From positions 1 to 44,486 of the forward strand of contig JAFVIF010000043.1 of NCBI GenBank assembly GCA_017474125.1: a DNA stretch of 44,486 nucleotides, given 5' to 3'. Each line of letters starts with the position of its first letter. Position 1 is the stretch's first letter. A model generated the notes under the pieces. It did not search any database and was not told where the DNA came from. It saw only the letters and a list, made by a program, of their open reading frames with translations. Below, in pieces: positions 17,193 through 26,171 of this stretch. A program made the translations under genes and the position numbers. The DNA is from Clostridia bacterium (GTDB lineage Bacteria > Bacillota > Clostridia > Oscillospirales > Acutalibacteraceae).

Positions 17193-18098
17193 ATGGCGTG
17201 GCAGACTGTTGAGCAGTTTTGCGTTAATGAAGAAATTCAATATAGCCTTAACGAGTCTATGAAGCTGCATACCAGCTTTCATATTGGCGGAAATGCCGAT
17301 TTATTTATTTCTCCCGAAAACGAAAATAAGCTTTGCGCTCTCCTTTCCTTTTTAAAGGCTGAAAGGGTACCCTTTATGATAATAGGCAGGGGAAGTAATC
17401 TCGTGGTTTCGGACGACGGTATTTGCGGCGCGGTAATAAGCCTTGCCGCTATGAATAAGGTAGAGCTTACGGGAAGCAACCGCGTAAGCGCAGGTGCAGG
17501 CGCAAGCCTTGCCGCTTTATGTACCTATGCCCGTGACTGTAGCCTTTCGGGGCTTGAGTTTGCTTACGGCATACCGGGTAGCGTGGGCGGCGCGCTTTAT
17601 ATGAATGCAGGTGCCTACGGCGGCGAAATGAAGGACGTCGTTTTATCGGCAAGGGTGCTGTCATTTGACGGCGAAATCTTTGAAATGCCGTTACAGGAAA
17701 TGGAGCTTTCCTATAGGCACAGTATTTTTAAGGAAAAAAATATGACCGTGCTTAGCGTCAGCTTTGAGCTAAAGCAGGACGAAAAGCAGGAAATAAACGC
17801 GCGAATGGACGATTTTATGAATCGCCGTAAAACTAAGCAACCCCTTGAATACCCAAGCGCGGGAAGTGTCTTTAAGCGTCCCGAGGGCTATTTTGCAGGC
17901 GCACTCATTGAGAAAAACGGCTTTAAGGGTGTAAGCGTGGGCGGTGCTCAGGTTAGTGAAAAGCATGCAGGCTTTATCATTAATACGGGCTCTGCAACGG
18001 CAAAGGACGTTAAAGAGCTTATTAAAATTATTCAGCAAAAGGTTTTGGAGCAGGATAAGGTTGAGCTTCATACCGAGCTTATATTTGTAGGCAGATAA
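17193..18098 (+). CDS. murB: UDP-N-acetylenolpyruvoylglucosamine reductase
   Basis: FAD enzyme making UDP-MurNAc for peptidoglycan. 301 residues of the short type II (Bacillota) form. Motifs: MIIGRGSNLVVSD (FAD), SGLEFAYGIPGSVGGALYMNAGAYGGEM, the catalytic Ser in PSAGSVFKRP, HAGFIINTGSATAKD, and the terminal ELIF segment with a catalytic Glu. Binding site GAAAGGG is 10 bases before ATG. Confidence 0.96.
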   Translation: MAWQTVEQFCVNEEIQYSLNESMKLHTSFHIGGNADLFISPENENKLCALLSFLKAERVPFMIIGRGSNLVVSDDGICGAVISLAAMNKVELTGSNRVSAGAGASLAALCTYARDCSLSGLEFAYGIPGSVGGALYMNAGAYGGEMKDVVLSARVLSFDGEIFEMPLQEMELSYRHSIFKEKNMTVLSVSFELKQDEKQEINARMDDFMNRRKTKQPLEYPSAGSVFKRPEGYFAGALIEKNGFKGVSVGGAQVSEKHAGFIINTGSATAKDVKELIKIIQQKVLEQDKVELHTELIFVGR

Positions 18099-18121
18099 AA
18101 TCTGTAAAGGGAGGGAACGGC

Positions 18122-19036
18122 GTGTCTTTTTGCAGTGAGCTTAAAAACGATTTATGCATTGAAAAGCGGTCGGGCTGCTGTCAGGTTGCCGAATGCTACG
18201 GCTTTATGCTTTTCGGACGCTCTTTTTCCTTTAAAAATATTTCGCTTATAACCGAAAACGAAAAAATTTCGGCAAGGTACATAAAGTATTTAAAAAAGAA
18301 TTTCGCCATTATTCCCGCAGTTAAAAAAACGGGTAAAAAGGTTACTATTTATAACATTTCGGTTACCGACCCAAATTCCTGCGCAAGCGTTATGTCTGCC
18401 TTCGGCTATAACGGTGCCGATCTTTTAAGCATTAATCACGACGTTTTCAAAAGGGACTGCTGTTTCGGAAGCTTTATTCGCGGAGCTTTTCTTGCTTGCG
18501 GACAAATGAGCGACCCTTACAAAAACTATCATACCGAATTTGTTATAAGGGATTTTACACTGGCTCTTGAATTTTACAGCCTTCTCATAAGCAGGGGGCT
18601 TTCTCCCAAAAGGAGTATGCGCGGTAACAGTACGGTAATTTATTTTAATCAAAGCGAAACCATTGAAGAGCTTTTAACGCTTATGGGTGCCAATAAAAAG
18701 GTGCTTGAGTTTATCGAGGTTCAGGTTACCAAAACCATAAGAAATAAGGAAAACCGAAAAAGTAACCTTGAAATGGGCAACATAGGTAAGCAGGTAGATG
18801 CCTCCTTTGCTCAGTGCAGGGCAATAGATGTTCTTATAAAGGCGGGAAAGCTTGAAGCACTCAGCGACGAGCTTTATTCCGTTGCAATGCTCAGAAAGGA
18901 AAACCCCGGTGCTTCCCTTAGCGAGCTTTGCAGACTCAGCGGCGAAGCAATTACCCGTTCGGGACTTAATCACCGACTGAAAAAGATAATGGAAATGGCA
19001 GAAAAATTAATTGAGGAACAGAAAAACGATGACTGA
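18122..19036 (+). CDS. whiA: WhiA family DNA-binding protein
   Basis: WhiA combines a LAGLIDADG homing-endonuclease-like fold with a C-terminal helix-turn-helix; it governs sporulation genes in Streptomyces and affects division in Bacillus. 304 residues, GTG start with GGGAGGG upstream. The N-terminal fold shows RSGCCQVAECYGFMLFGR and CCFGSFIRGAFLACGQMSDP; the C-terminal HTH shows ENPGASLSELCRLSGEAITRSG followed by LNHRLKKIMEMA. In many Bacillota rapZ and yvcK sit between murB and whiA; here nothing does. Confidence 0.95.
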   Translation: MSFCSELKNDLCIEKRSGCCQVAECYGFMLFGRSFSFKNISLITENEKISARYIKYLKKNFAIIPAVKKTGKKVTIYNISVTDPNSCASVMSAFGYNGADLLSINHDVFKRDCCFGSFIRGAFLACGQMSDPYKNYHTEFVIRDFTLALEFYSLLISRGLSPKRSMRGNSTVIYFNQSETIEELLTLMGANKKVLEFIEVQVTKTIRNKENRKSNLEMGNIGKQVDASFAQCRAIDVLIKAGKLEALSDELYSVAMLRKENPGASLSELCRLSGEAITRSGLNHRLKKIMEMAEKLIEEQKNDD

Positions 19037-22000
19037 TTTTGTCCACCTTCACCTTCACACCGAATATAGCCTGCTGGACGGCTGTTGCCGTATCGGCTCT
19101 CTTTTTGATGCGGTGAAGGCAAGAGGACAAAGAGCTGTTGCTGTAACCGATCACGGCGTAATGTACGGCGCCGTGAATTTTTTTAAGGAAGCAAAGGCGG
19201 CAGGGGTTAAGCCCATTATAGGCTGTGAGGTTTACGTTGCCCCAAGGTCACGCTTTGATAAGCAAAGGGGACCCGACAGCGATTATAACCATTTGGTACT
19301 TCTTTGCAAAAACGAAACGGGCTATAAAAACCTTATTAAAATGGTGTCCTTAGGCTTTACTGAAGGCTTTTATTCCCGCCCCCGTATTGATAAGGAACTT
19401 TTAAAGGAGCACAGCGAGGGGCTTATTGCCCTTTCCGCCTGCCTTGCAGGTGAAATTCCGCGACTGCTTAGCACAGGGGATTACGAGGGAGCCAAAAGGG
19501 TCGCCCTTTGGTACAGCGACCTTTTCGGTAAGGATAATTATTATATTGAGCTTCAGGACCATTCCATTATGGCGCAGAAGCGAATTTTACCCGATTTGCT
19601 TCGGTTGTCCCGTGAAACGGGTATACCTATGGTTGCCACCAACGACGTCCACTATATTGAAAAGGAGGACGCCAAAACTCAAAAGGTGCTTATTTGCCTG
19701 CAAACGGGCAAAAAGCTTAACGATGAGGATACTCTTGAATTTGAAACCGACGAATTTTATCTCAAATCGGGCGACGAAATGTCAAGGCTGTTTTCCCGTT
19801 TTGAGGGTGCAATAGAAAACACTGTTAAAATTGCCGATATGTGCAATTTTGAATTTGAATTCGGGCATATAAAGCTACCGCTTTTTGATATAGGAAATAA
19901 GGATCACGCGCTTTATTTAAAGGAAAAATGCTACAAGGGATTATACGAGCTTTACGGCGAAAACGAAATTCCCGCGGCAAAGGAAAGGCTTGATTTTGAG
20001 CTTCAGGTAATAGAAAAAATGGGCTATACCGACTATTACCTTATAGTGCAGGATTTTGTTATGTATGCCAAAAGCAAGGGTATTCCCGTAGGCCCCGGGC
20101 GTGGCTCGGGCGCAGGCAGTATTGCCGCTTACTGTACGGGAATAACGGGTATTGACCCCTTGAAATACGGCTTGCTTTTTGAACGCTTTTTAAATCCCGA
20201 GCGTGTTTCAATGCCCGACTTTGATATTGACTTCTGCTACGTAAGACGTCAGGAGGTTATTGACTACGTAGTTGAAAAATACGGCAGTGACAGAGTGGCG
20301 CAGATTGTTACTTTCGGTACTTTGGCGGCGCGAAACGCCGTAAGGGACGTAGGAAGAGTTATGGACCTTCCATATAATCTTTGCGATAAGGTTGCAAAGC
20401 TTATACCAAGGGATTACCATACCGATTTAAGCTCGGCAGTAAAACGGGTGCCTGAGCTTAAAGCACTTTACGAAACCGACCAATCGGTTAAGGAGCTTAT
20501 AGATACCGCTCTGAAGTTAGAGGGTATGCCGCGTCACGCCTCTACCCATGCCGCAGGTGTCGTTATTTGCGACAGGGCGGTAAGTGAATACGTGCCGCTT
20601 TCCTTAAACGACGAGGCGGTGGTCACTCAGTACACTATGACCGCCTTAGATGAGTTAGGGCTTCTTAAAATGGACTTTTTGGGGCTCAGAAACCTTACGG
20701 TTATAAGAGATGCCGAAAACAGCATAAAAAGGATAAATCCCGAATTTTCGGCGGATAAAATTCCCTTAAACGATAAGGCTACCCTTGAAATGATGGGAAA
20801 GGGACACACCTTAGGAGTTTTTCAGTATGAAAGCGAGGGTATGACCAACGTTGTCAGAACCTTTAAGCCTGAAAATATCGAGGACCTTATAGCAATACTT
20901 TCTCTTTACCGCCCCGGCCCTATGGATTCCATACCAACCTACGTGCACAACCGTTTCCATCCACAGGATATTAAGTATGCAACTCCGCTTTTAAAGCCGA
21001 TTTTGGATATCACATACGGCTGTATAGTTTATCAGGAGCAGGTTATGCAAATTTGCCGTAACCTTGCAGGCTATTCCCTTGGCAGGGCCGATATTGTGCG
21101 TCGCGCTATGTCGAAGAAAAAGCACAGTGTTATGGAGGCCGAAAGAGGAGTGTTTATTGAGGGTGCCGTTAAAAACGGAGTACTTAGAGAGGTTGCTGAA
21201 AAAATATTCGATGATATGGCCGCATTCAGCTCCTATGCCTTTAATAAATCTCATGCGGCGGCTTACGGCTACGTTGCTTATCAAACCGCTTATCTTAAGT
21301 GCCATTATCCTGCACAATATATGGCGGCGCTTATTACAAGCGTTATGGAAAACCCCGCCAAGGTGCTGGAATATATTGCCGAATGTCAGCGGCTGGGCAT
21401 TGCAATTCTGCCTCCCTGTGTTAACGAAAGCGAAGAATATATGACGGTGTCGGAAAATGGCATACGCTTTGGACTTTTGGTTATCAAAAACTTGGGCAGA
21501 GTTGCCGCTAAAAAAATAATCGACCAAAGAAAAACAGGCGGAAAATATACTTCAATGTACGATTTCTGCTTTAGAAATTATTCCCGTGAATTTAACCGAA
21601 GAGCACTTGAAAATCTTATAAAAAGCGGTGCTATGGATGCTTTGGAGGAAAACCGTCGACAAATGCTTTACTCTATAGAAGCGGTGCTCAGCGCCGCCGA
21701 AAGCAAAAGCCGTTTTGAAATGGGCGGACAAATGGATTTATTCAGTCAAGCAGAGGCCGAAGGTCCTTCCTATAAGCTTCCGTTTTTAGAGGAAATGGAA
21801 AAAACTCAGCTTTATGCCCTTGAAAAGGAAGCAACGGGAATGTACCTTACGGGTCATCCAATGCAGGAATATGAAGCCTATGCGCGCTCCTCGGGTGCTA
21901 CGAAGATAAGGGATATTATACTTGGCGAGGGCAACGACAATAAGCGTATTTTAATTGTTGCTATGATATCGGATATTAACGTAAAACAGCTTAAAAGCGG

Positions 22001-22457
22001 ACAAATGCTGTGTACCCTTAACGTAGAGGATTTAAGCGGCAATATAGACGTAATTTGTTTTTCCAAGGCTTACGCGCAGTTTCAGGCTATGCTTTCGGTG
22101 TCAAAGGTGCTTCGCATAACGGGTAAAATAAGCGAAAGGGAAGACCGCCCCACCGAAATAATTCTTGAACGGGTTGATGCTTTACCTGCCTTTGCAAAGG
22201 GCTTTGTAGCAACCAAGGAAAAGGAAAAGCCGAAAATTTATATAAGGGTAGACTATATGGACGGCGTTAAAATGCAAAGGGTTACTCCTATACTTAGCGA
22301 AGCGCAGGGGAACTGCCCCGTATATATTTACTGCGATTCCGACAAAAAAAGCTATTGCGCTCCCGAGCGTATGTGGATAAACCCAACCGACGATATTATA
22401 AACACCCTTAAAAGCATTTTAGGGGAAGAAAACGTAAAAATTGTTAATAAAGGATAA
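19029..22457 (+). CDS. dnaE: DNA polymerase III subunit alpha
   Basis: Replicative C-family polymerase, 1142 residues. N-terminal PHP domain with HLHTEYSLLDG at 8-18 and VTDHGVMYG at 39-47; palm domain with GPGRGSGAGS at 356-364 and the catalytic PDFDIDF at 396-402; third carboxylate in LLKMDFLGLRNL near 550; finger and beta-binding regions; then an OB-fold near 960-1040. ATG at 19029 overlaps the whiA stop by 8 bases, so translation is coupled. The TTG at 19011 is inside whiA and not needed. Confidence 0.97.
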   Translation: MTDFVHLHLHTEYSLLDGCCRIGSLFDAVKARGQRAVAVTDHGVMYGAVNFFKEAKAAGVKPIIGCEVYVAPRSRFDKQRGPDSDYNHLVLLCKNETGYKNLIKMVSLGFTEGFYSRPRIDKELLKEHSEGLIALSACLAGEIPRLLSTGDYEGAKRVALWYSDLFGKDNYYIELQDHSIMAQKRILPDLLRLSRETGIPMVATNDVHYIEKEDAKTQKVLICLQTGKKLNDEDTLEFETDEFYLKSGDEMSRLFSRFEGAIENTVKIADMCNFEFEFGHIKLPLFDIGNKDHALYLKEKCYKGLYELYGENEIPAAKERLDFELQVIEKMGYTDYYLIVQDFVMYAKSKGIPVGPGRGSGAGSIAAYCTGITGIDPLKYGLLFERFLNPERVSMPDFDIDFCYVRRQEVIDYVVEKYGSDRVAQIVTFGTLAARNAVRDVGRVMDLPYNLCDKVAKLIPRDYHTDLSSAVKRVPELKALYETDQSVKELIDTALKLEGMPRHASTHAAGVVICDRAVSEYVPLSLNDEAVVTQYTMTALDELGLLKMDFLGLRNLTVIRDAENSIKRINPEFSADKIPLNDKATLEMMGKGHTLGVFQYESEGMTNVVRTFKPENIEDLIAILSLYRPGPMDSIPTYVHNRFHPQDIKYATPLLKPILDITYGCIVYQEQVMQICRNLAGYSLGRADIVRRAMSKKKHSVMEAERGVFIEGAVKNGVLREVAEKIFDDMAAFSSYAFNKSHAAAYGYVAYQTAYLKCHYPAQYMAALITSVMENPAKVLEYIAECQRLGIAILPPCVNESEEYMTVSENGIRFGLLVIKNLGRVAAKKIIDQRKTGGKYTSMYDFCFRNYSREFNRRALENLIKSGAMDALEENRRQMLYSIEAVLSAAESKSRFEMGGQMDLFSQAEAEGPSYKLPFLEEMEKTQLYALEKEATGMYLTGHPMQEYEAYARSSGATKIRDIILGEGNDNKRILIVAMISDINVKQLKSGQMLCTLNVEDLSGNIDVICFSKAYAQFQAMLSVSKVLRITGKISEREDRPTEIILERVDALPAFAKGFVATKEKEKPKIYIRVDYMDGVKMQRVTPILSEAQGNCPVYIYCDSDKKSYCAPERMWINPTDDIINTLKSILGEENVKIVNKG

Positions 22458-22468
22458 GGAGTGTAAAA

Positions 22469-23596
22469 GTGAATACCTATAAAATTGCCGATATTGTAGT
22501 TGCTATTGACGTAAAATACGGTCTGCTTGAAGGTCGCGCACAGCCCTATCTTTATAATGGCAAGGAAAAGCCCGTTGCCCAAATAAGCGTTCCCGATGAG
22601 GTAATGGAAAAAGCAAGAATTAAATTTGAGGGACTTGGTGACGCCGAGCTTGAGTATCTTCTTTGCGGCGCAATGTTTTACGATGTTCTTCACGATTACG
22701 ACGGACTTATGCTTCATTCCTCTGCCGTTGCCCTTGACGGCAGAGCCTACCTTTTTTCTGCAAATTCGGGGGTTGGCAAATCCACCCATACCGCGCTGTG
22801 GCTTAAGGCCTTTCCAAATGCCGTAATACTTAACGACGATAAGCCTGCAATAAGGGCTGTGGGGGGTAACCTTATAGTCTACGGTACTCCCTTTAGCGGC
22901 AAGCACGACATAAGCGTTAACCGTGGCTATTTGCTTGGAGGTATTTGCTTTTTAAGCAGAGGAAACGAAAACCGAATCGAGGAAATTTCGGTAAAGGAAG
23001 CGCTTCCGTTGTTTCTTGCTCAGTCTGACGGTATGAAGAAGGAGGAAAGGGTAATAAAGCGCCTGAACGTTACCGATAAGGTGCTTAGTAAGGCTCGCCT
23101 TTATAAAATGAAGTGTAATATGGATATAAGCGCCGCCTACACCTCTTATGAAAAAATGAAAACCGCCATGCCCGTAACGCTTAGTCAGCTTTTGCCTGCA
23201 ATAGAGGAAATGCTTTTAAACGATATGGAGGTCACCTTTAATACCAACGGCTCAAGCATGCTTCCTCTGCTTCGTTCGGGGGATAGCGTAACGGTAAAAA
23301 AAGCGCAAGCCTACAAAAAGGGCGACGTGGTGCTGTTTAAACGTGACGATGAGGGCTTTGTGCTTCACAGAATTGTTAAAATAAAGGGTGATACGGTTTA
23401 TACCGAGGGCGATTCCTTGCTGACAAGGGACGAGCCTTTTGAAAAGGAACGGATAATAGGCAAAGCGGTGGCTTTTTTCAGAAAAGGCAAAAAAATTAAA
23501 ATCAGCGATTTTAAGTATAAAGTGTATATGCTTTGCTACGTATCGGTATTCGGTAAAGCCCTTCGCAAAATAAAACGCAAAATAAAACGGCAGTAA
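22469..23596 (+). CDS. HprK-like kinase / signal peptidase (S26) fusion
   Basis: 375 residues with two recognisable halves. Residues ~80-230 are HprK/PEPCK-like: Walker A GVGKST at 101-106, LNDDKPAIR at 121-129, TPFSGKHD at 140-147. Such kinase domains occur beside PqqD-type and lasso-peptide genes. Residues ~235-345 are S26/S24-like: TNGSSMLPLLRSGDSV with the candidate nucleophile Ser263, KKGDVVLFKR, and VLHRIVKIKG with His300 where archaeal/ER-type signal peptidases carry a catalytic His. No transmembrane anchor precedes the peptidase; the basic C-terminal tail (KIKRKIKRQ) could touch membrane. GTG start with AAGGAG. It closes the hprK operon. Substrate and role are unknown. Confidence 0.8.
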   Translation: MNTYKIADIVVAIDVKYGLLEGRAQPYLYNGKEKPVAQISVPDEVMEKARIKFEGLGDAELEYLLCGAMFYDVLHDYDGLMLHSSAVALDGRAYLFSANSGVGKSTHTALWLKAFPNAVILNDDKPAIRAVGGNLIVYGTPFSGKHDISVNRGYLLGGICFLSRGNENRIEEISVKEALPLFLAQSDGMKKEERVIKRLNVTDKVLSKARLYKMKCNMDISAAYTSYEKMKTAMPVTLSQLLPAIEEMLLNDMEVTFNTNGSSMLPLLRSGDSVTVKKAQAYKKGDVVLFKRDDEGFVLHRIVKIKGDTVYTEGDSLLTRDEPFEKERIIGKAVAFFRKGKKIKISDFKYKVYMLCYVSVFGKALRKIKRKIKRQ

Positions 23597-23610
23597 TTAC
23601 TGCCGTTTTT
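23584..23610. terminator. bidirectional intrinsic terminator
   Basis: AAAACGGCAGTAA / TTACTGCCGTTTT, a 13-base-arm perfect inverted repeat with flanking T-runs, placed between the fusion gene and the convergent SGNH hydrolase. It overlaps the last codons of the fusion gene. Confidence 0.92.
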
Positions 23611-23614
23611 GTTT

Positions 23615-24859
23615 TTACTTATTTTCTATTGTCGCAACTATAATCTGCGCCGTTATTTTTGCCCAGAAGTCGTTGGCGTGGTTAATGTTATTGGAAAGAT
23701 AATCCTCACATTCCTTTGATTTAAGAATAGAAAGCCAAATGTCGGTGGCTTTTACGGCGACACAGTTATCGTATTTATTTTCCAATTCGCAAAGTGCTTG
23801 TTGAAGCTTTAAAGAGTTATCGCGGGAATCTCTGAAAATATAACTTTTTTCGTTATTTACCTTTCCGGAAATAAGAACGATAGGGGCTTCGGGGTAAAGC
23901 TTTTGGAGGTTTTCAATCATACCCTCAAAGGATGAACGATAAGAATCGGGAGCGGTTCTTAAGTTGTTGGCAAAATATTTAATAAAAATAATATCGGGAG
24001 TAACGGTCTTGCCGTAATATCTATTCATAGCCTCTATTCTTGGCAGAAGGTTTTCATCTCCCCATTTTGCGACGGTGCCGCCGCAGCTTATGTTATAGTA
24101 ATTAACCTTATTTCCTTTACCGAAACGTTTAATAAGCTCGTTTGTTGCTTGCTCAAAGAAGGTGGGAGCGCTTATGCCGTAGCCCTTTTCTTTTCTTAAG
24201 GTTACGCTGTATTCTCCGTTTTCGTTGGGCGTTTTGCCGAAAAGCTCATAGTTTACGTTGGCTCCCGTAGAAGTACAACCCGTAGCGGTAGAATCGCCGT
24301 GAACCAATACGGCTACGTCTTCTCCCGAGGCTAACTTTTCGTAAAAATGCTTAACCTTTTCACTTTTGTTTTCGGGCGCAACGGGGGAGTAGCCCTCTTC
24401 TCCCAAATCGGCCCAGGTTTTTGAATGAGTATAGCTTACGTAAAGGGTAACCTTTTCGTGATAAGCGTCGTAAATAAGGTTAAGTCCTTTATCGCCGTTT
24501 TCCTCTAATCTGTACCAAGAAGCAACGTTAGGAGAAGTGCCGGTGGTGAGCTGTGGGTCGAAATAATCGTCTTTAGCGTCAATGGGCACGGTTAAATAAC
24601 CCTTCCAAAGAGGACAGTTGCCGCCCTCGATAAAAACGAGCTTGCCATCTTCAACCTTAAAGTCTACTCCGTTAACGTATTCCTTATCAAGGTCGTTGTT
24701 TCTTACCGAAATAATTTCATCAATAGGATAAAGAAGCTTTTTAACCTTTGAAACGTAGCCGTCTGCTGAATCGTAAAACATTACCGCTTCGTGATAAACT
24801 GTGTTACCTTCCCAAATTGGGGTCATAAAGGTATCACTGTCGTATTTGTTAAGTACCAT
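23615..24859 (-). CDS. SGNH/GDSL-type hydrolase
   Basis: 414 residues without signal peptide, so probably cytosolic. Residues 1-~180 are a beta-rich N-terminal domain. The SGNH core follows: VLVHGDSTATG (nucleophile Ser, near 190), NISCGGTVAKWG (Gly of the oxyanion hole), IKYFANNLR (Asn block) and NNINHANDFWAKI (DxxH-equivalent block, His near the end). Such enzymes deacylate carbohydrates or lipids; the substrate here is unknown. It is transcribed alone from its own promoter. Confidence 0.85.
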   Translation of the reverse strand: MVLNKYDSDTFMTPIWEGNTVYHEAVMFYDSADGYVSKVKKLLYPIDEIISVRNNDLDKEYVNGVDFKVEDGKLVFIEGGNCPLWKGYLTVPIDAKDDYFDPQLTTGTSPNVASWYRLEENGDKGLNLIYDAYHEKVTLYVSYTHSKTWADLGEEGYSPVAPENKSEKVKHFYEKLASGEDVAVLVHGDSTATGCTSTGANVNYELFGKTPNENGEYSVTLRKEKGYGISAPTFFEQATNELIKRFGKGNKVNYYNISCGGTVAKWGDENLLPRIEAMNRYYGKTVTPDIIFIKYFANNLRTAPDSYRSSFEGMIENLQKLYPEAPIVLISGKVNNEKSYIFRDSRDNSLKLQQALCELENKYDNCVAVKATDIWLSILKSKECEDYLSNNINHANDFWAKITAQIIVATIENK

Positions 24860-24885
24860 AAGTAATCCTCCGGATGTTTTTTATT

Positions 24886-24914
24886 ATTATATATTTCTTC
24901 CTTTAAAAAAACAA
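24886..24914 (-). promoter_or_regulatory. promoter of the SGNH hydrolase
   Basis: Minus strand TTGTTT (24914-24909), 17-base spacer, TATAAT (24891-24886). The gene starts 27 bases downstream after GGAGG. Confidence 0.6.
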
Positions 24915-25006
24915 TAGATTTTTTTGAACATATTTTTTCCTTTACTTAATTGACAAAATATTATTTGATATAATCAGTATATCAAAGTACGGTAGTTATT
25001 GTATAG

Positions 25007-25087
25007 GATGATAACTACATAATCGGTGTGGATTTTAACTGTACGGGTGTGCTTGCCGCTGTTTGTGATTTAAGGGGAAGGATTTAA
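25007..25087 (+). pseudogene. fragment of a ROK family protein
   Basis: A 26-codon open stretch after a TAG and before a TAA reads YIIGVDFNCTGVLAAVCDL then RGRI. This matches the first strand-loop-strand of ROK kinases/repressors (GIDxGGTxxxAxLxDxxG). No start codon and no continuation in any frame were found, so it looks like a decayed remnant. A chance match in a short stretch is possible. Confidence 0.35.
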
Positions 25088-25188
25088 CCGCCTTGATTTA
25101 AAAACTATGGGCGAAAGAAAAATAAATAAAGCTAAGGTTAAGTGTCTTAACGAAAATTATATGCTTTTAATATACGGAATATTTTTAT

Positions 25189-25216
25189 AAAATGGCGGAT
25201 TATCCGCCATTTTTTT
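25189..25216 (+). terminator. intrinsic terminator
   Basis: AAAATGGCGGA / TCCGCCATTTT with loop TTA, followed by more T. It insulates the acyltransferase operon from the preceding non-coding stretch. Confidence 0.85.
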
Positions 25217-25217
25217 A

Positions 25218-25246
25218 TTTACTTAACTATTTAATGATGATATAAT
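25218..25246 (+). promoter_or_regulatory. promoter of the acyltransferase/glycerate kinase operon
   Basis: TTTACT (25218-25223), 17-base spacer, TATAAT (25241-25246). The predicted start near 25253 lies right at the AAGGAG binding site (25254-25259), so the leader would be extremely short. Confidence 0.5.
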
Positions 25247-25267
25247 TGTGAAAAAGGAGTGAGTGAT

Positions 25268-26143
25268 ATGAGAAAATACCTTGAAGGCTTTTTGAAGAAG
25301 CACGGTTATACCGAAGAGGATAGCTTATATCTCCTCGGCTGTTATGATAAAATTTGTTCTGATACCGAAGCAAAAGGCTGTTTTGAAAAGGCTGTTGCTT
25401 TATATGATGAAAATATAAACTGCGAATACGGCGATATTGTGAGCCTTGCGGACAAAGCCGCAAAGAAGCTTTATATTTACGAATATACGGCAGAGCTTAT
25501 AATGTTTCTTTTGTTTACTAAAAAACTTAAGGAAAGATATGACCAAAAAGGGATAAGCGAAGAAATATTTAACGCTACCGTTAATGATTTTCGCTATCAA
25601 ATGCAAATTTGTAAGCAGGTAAGAGGAATTATAGGTACTGAGTGTGCAGACTGGTGTATGGGCTTTATTCGTATGACCAGATTCGGGGTTGGCAGATTTC
25701 AGTATGAAATTATAAACTTTGGTTATGATTATGAAAAAGACGGCAAGGTGCTTACTCCTGAAAGCAAGGTACTTAACGTACATATTCCTGCTTCCGGCGA
25801 GCCGTTAAGCGAAGAGCTTGCACTGGAGTCCTTTAAAATGGCAAAAGAGTTTTATAAAAACGAAATTGGTGAACCCTTCGCCTTTAAATGCAGTTCTTGG
25901 CTTATGTACCCTGAGCACGAAACAATGCTCAGTCACGAAAGTAATATTTATCGTTTTGCTAAAATGTTCGATTATCTTGATTACGGAATAAAAAAGGACA
26001 ATTGGGATTTATACAGAATTTTCGGCACCTACGAAAAGCGTCCCGAATACTTGCCCGAAAAGACGTCTTTGCAAAAAGCGTATAAAAAGCACCTTTTAGC
26101 AGGCGGTAAAACCGGCTACGGCGTCGGTGTGTTCTTTTACTGA
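25268..26143 (+). CDS. acyltransferase-like protein (NAT_N/GNAT_C type), copy 1
   Basis: 291 residues. The architecture fits the bacterial 'acyltransferase domain-containing' family with an N-terminal helical N-acyltransferase-like domain and a GNAT-like C-terminal domain: VGRFQYEIINFGYDYEK, VHIPASGEPLSEELALESF, CSSWLMYPEHETML, SNIYRFAKMFD, and LPEKTSLQKAYKKHLLAGG with a Gly-rich end. The reaction is not established for the family. ATG at 25268 is chosen for its AAGGAG 8 bases upstream; the GTG at 25259 lies in that site. A second copy of the same length follows. Confidence 0.75.
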   Translation: MRKYLEGFLKKHGYTEEDSLYLLGCYDKICSDTEAKGCFEKAVALYDENINCEYGDIVSLADKAAKKLYIYEYTAELIMFLLFTKKLKERYDQKGISEEIFNATVNDFRYQMQICKQVRGIIGTECADWCMGFIRMTRFGVGRFQYEIINFGYDYEKDGKVLTPESKVLNVHIPASGEPLSEELALESFKMAKEFYKNEIGEPFAFKCSSWLMYPEHETMLSHESNIYRFAKMFDYLDYGIKKDNWDLYRIFGTYEKRPEYLPEKTSLQKAYKKHLLAGGKTGYGVGVFFY

Positions 26144-26171
26144 AAAACAGATAACGGGAAAGGAAATAAAT

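Larger units (their letters stand above)
24950..25216 (+). other. non-coding gap with promoter-like boxes, hairpin and terminator
   Basis: Within the 408-base gap before 25268. TTGACA (24950-24955) and TATAAT (24969-24974) are present but only 13 bases apart. An 8-bp hairpin GTAGTTAT/ATAACTAC follows (24992-25018). A good terminator closes it at 25189-25216. So a short RNA of roughly 230 bases could be made. It contains only the ROK-like fragment listed separately; otherwise I see nothing coding. Confidence 0.35.

Noticed and set aside
20991-21527. 178-codon frame antisense to dnaE
   Set aside because: No family features; lies wholly within the conserved dnaE polymerase region.
24950-24974. 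Strong promoter TTGACA/TATAAT
   Set aside because: The two boxes are only 13 bases apart, too close for sigma-A binding as a pair.
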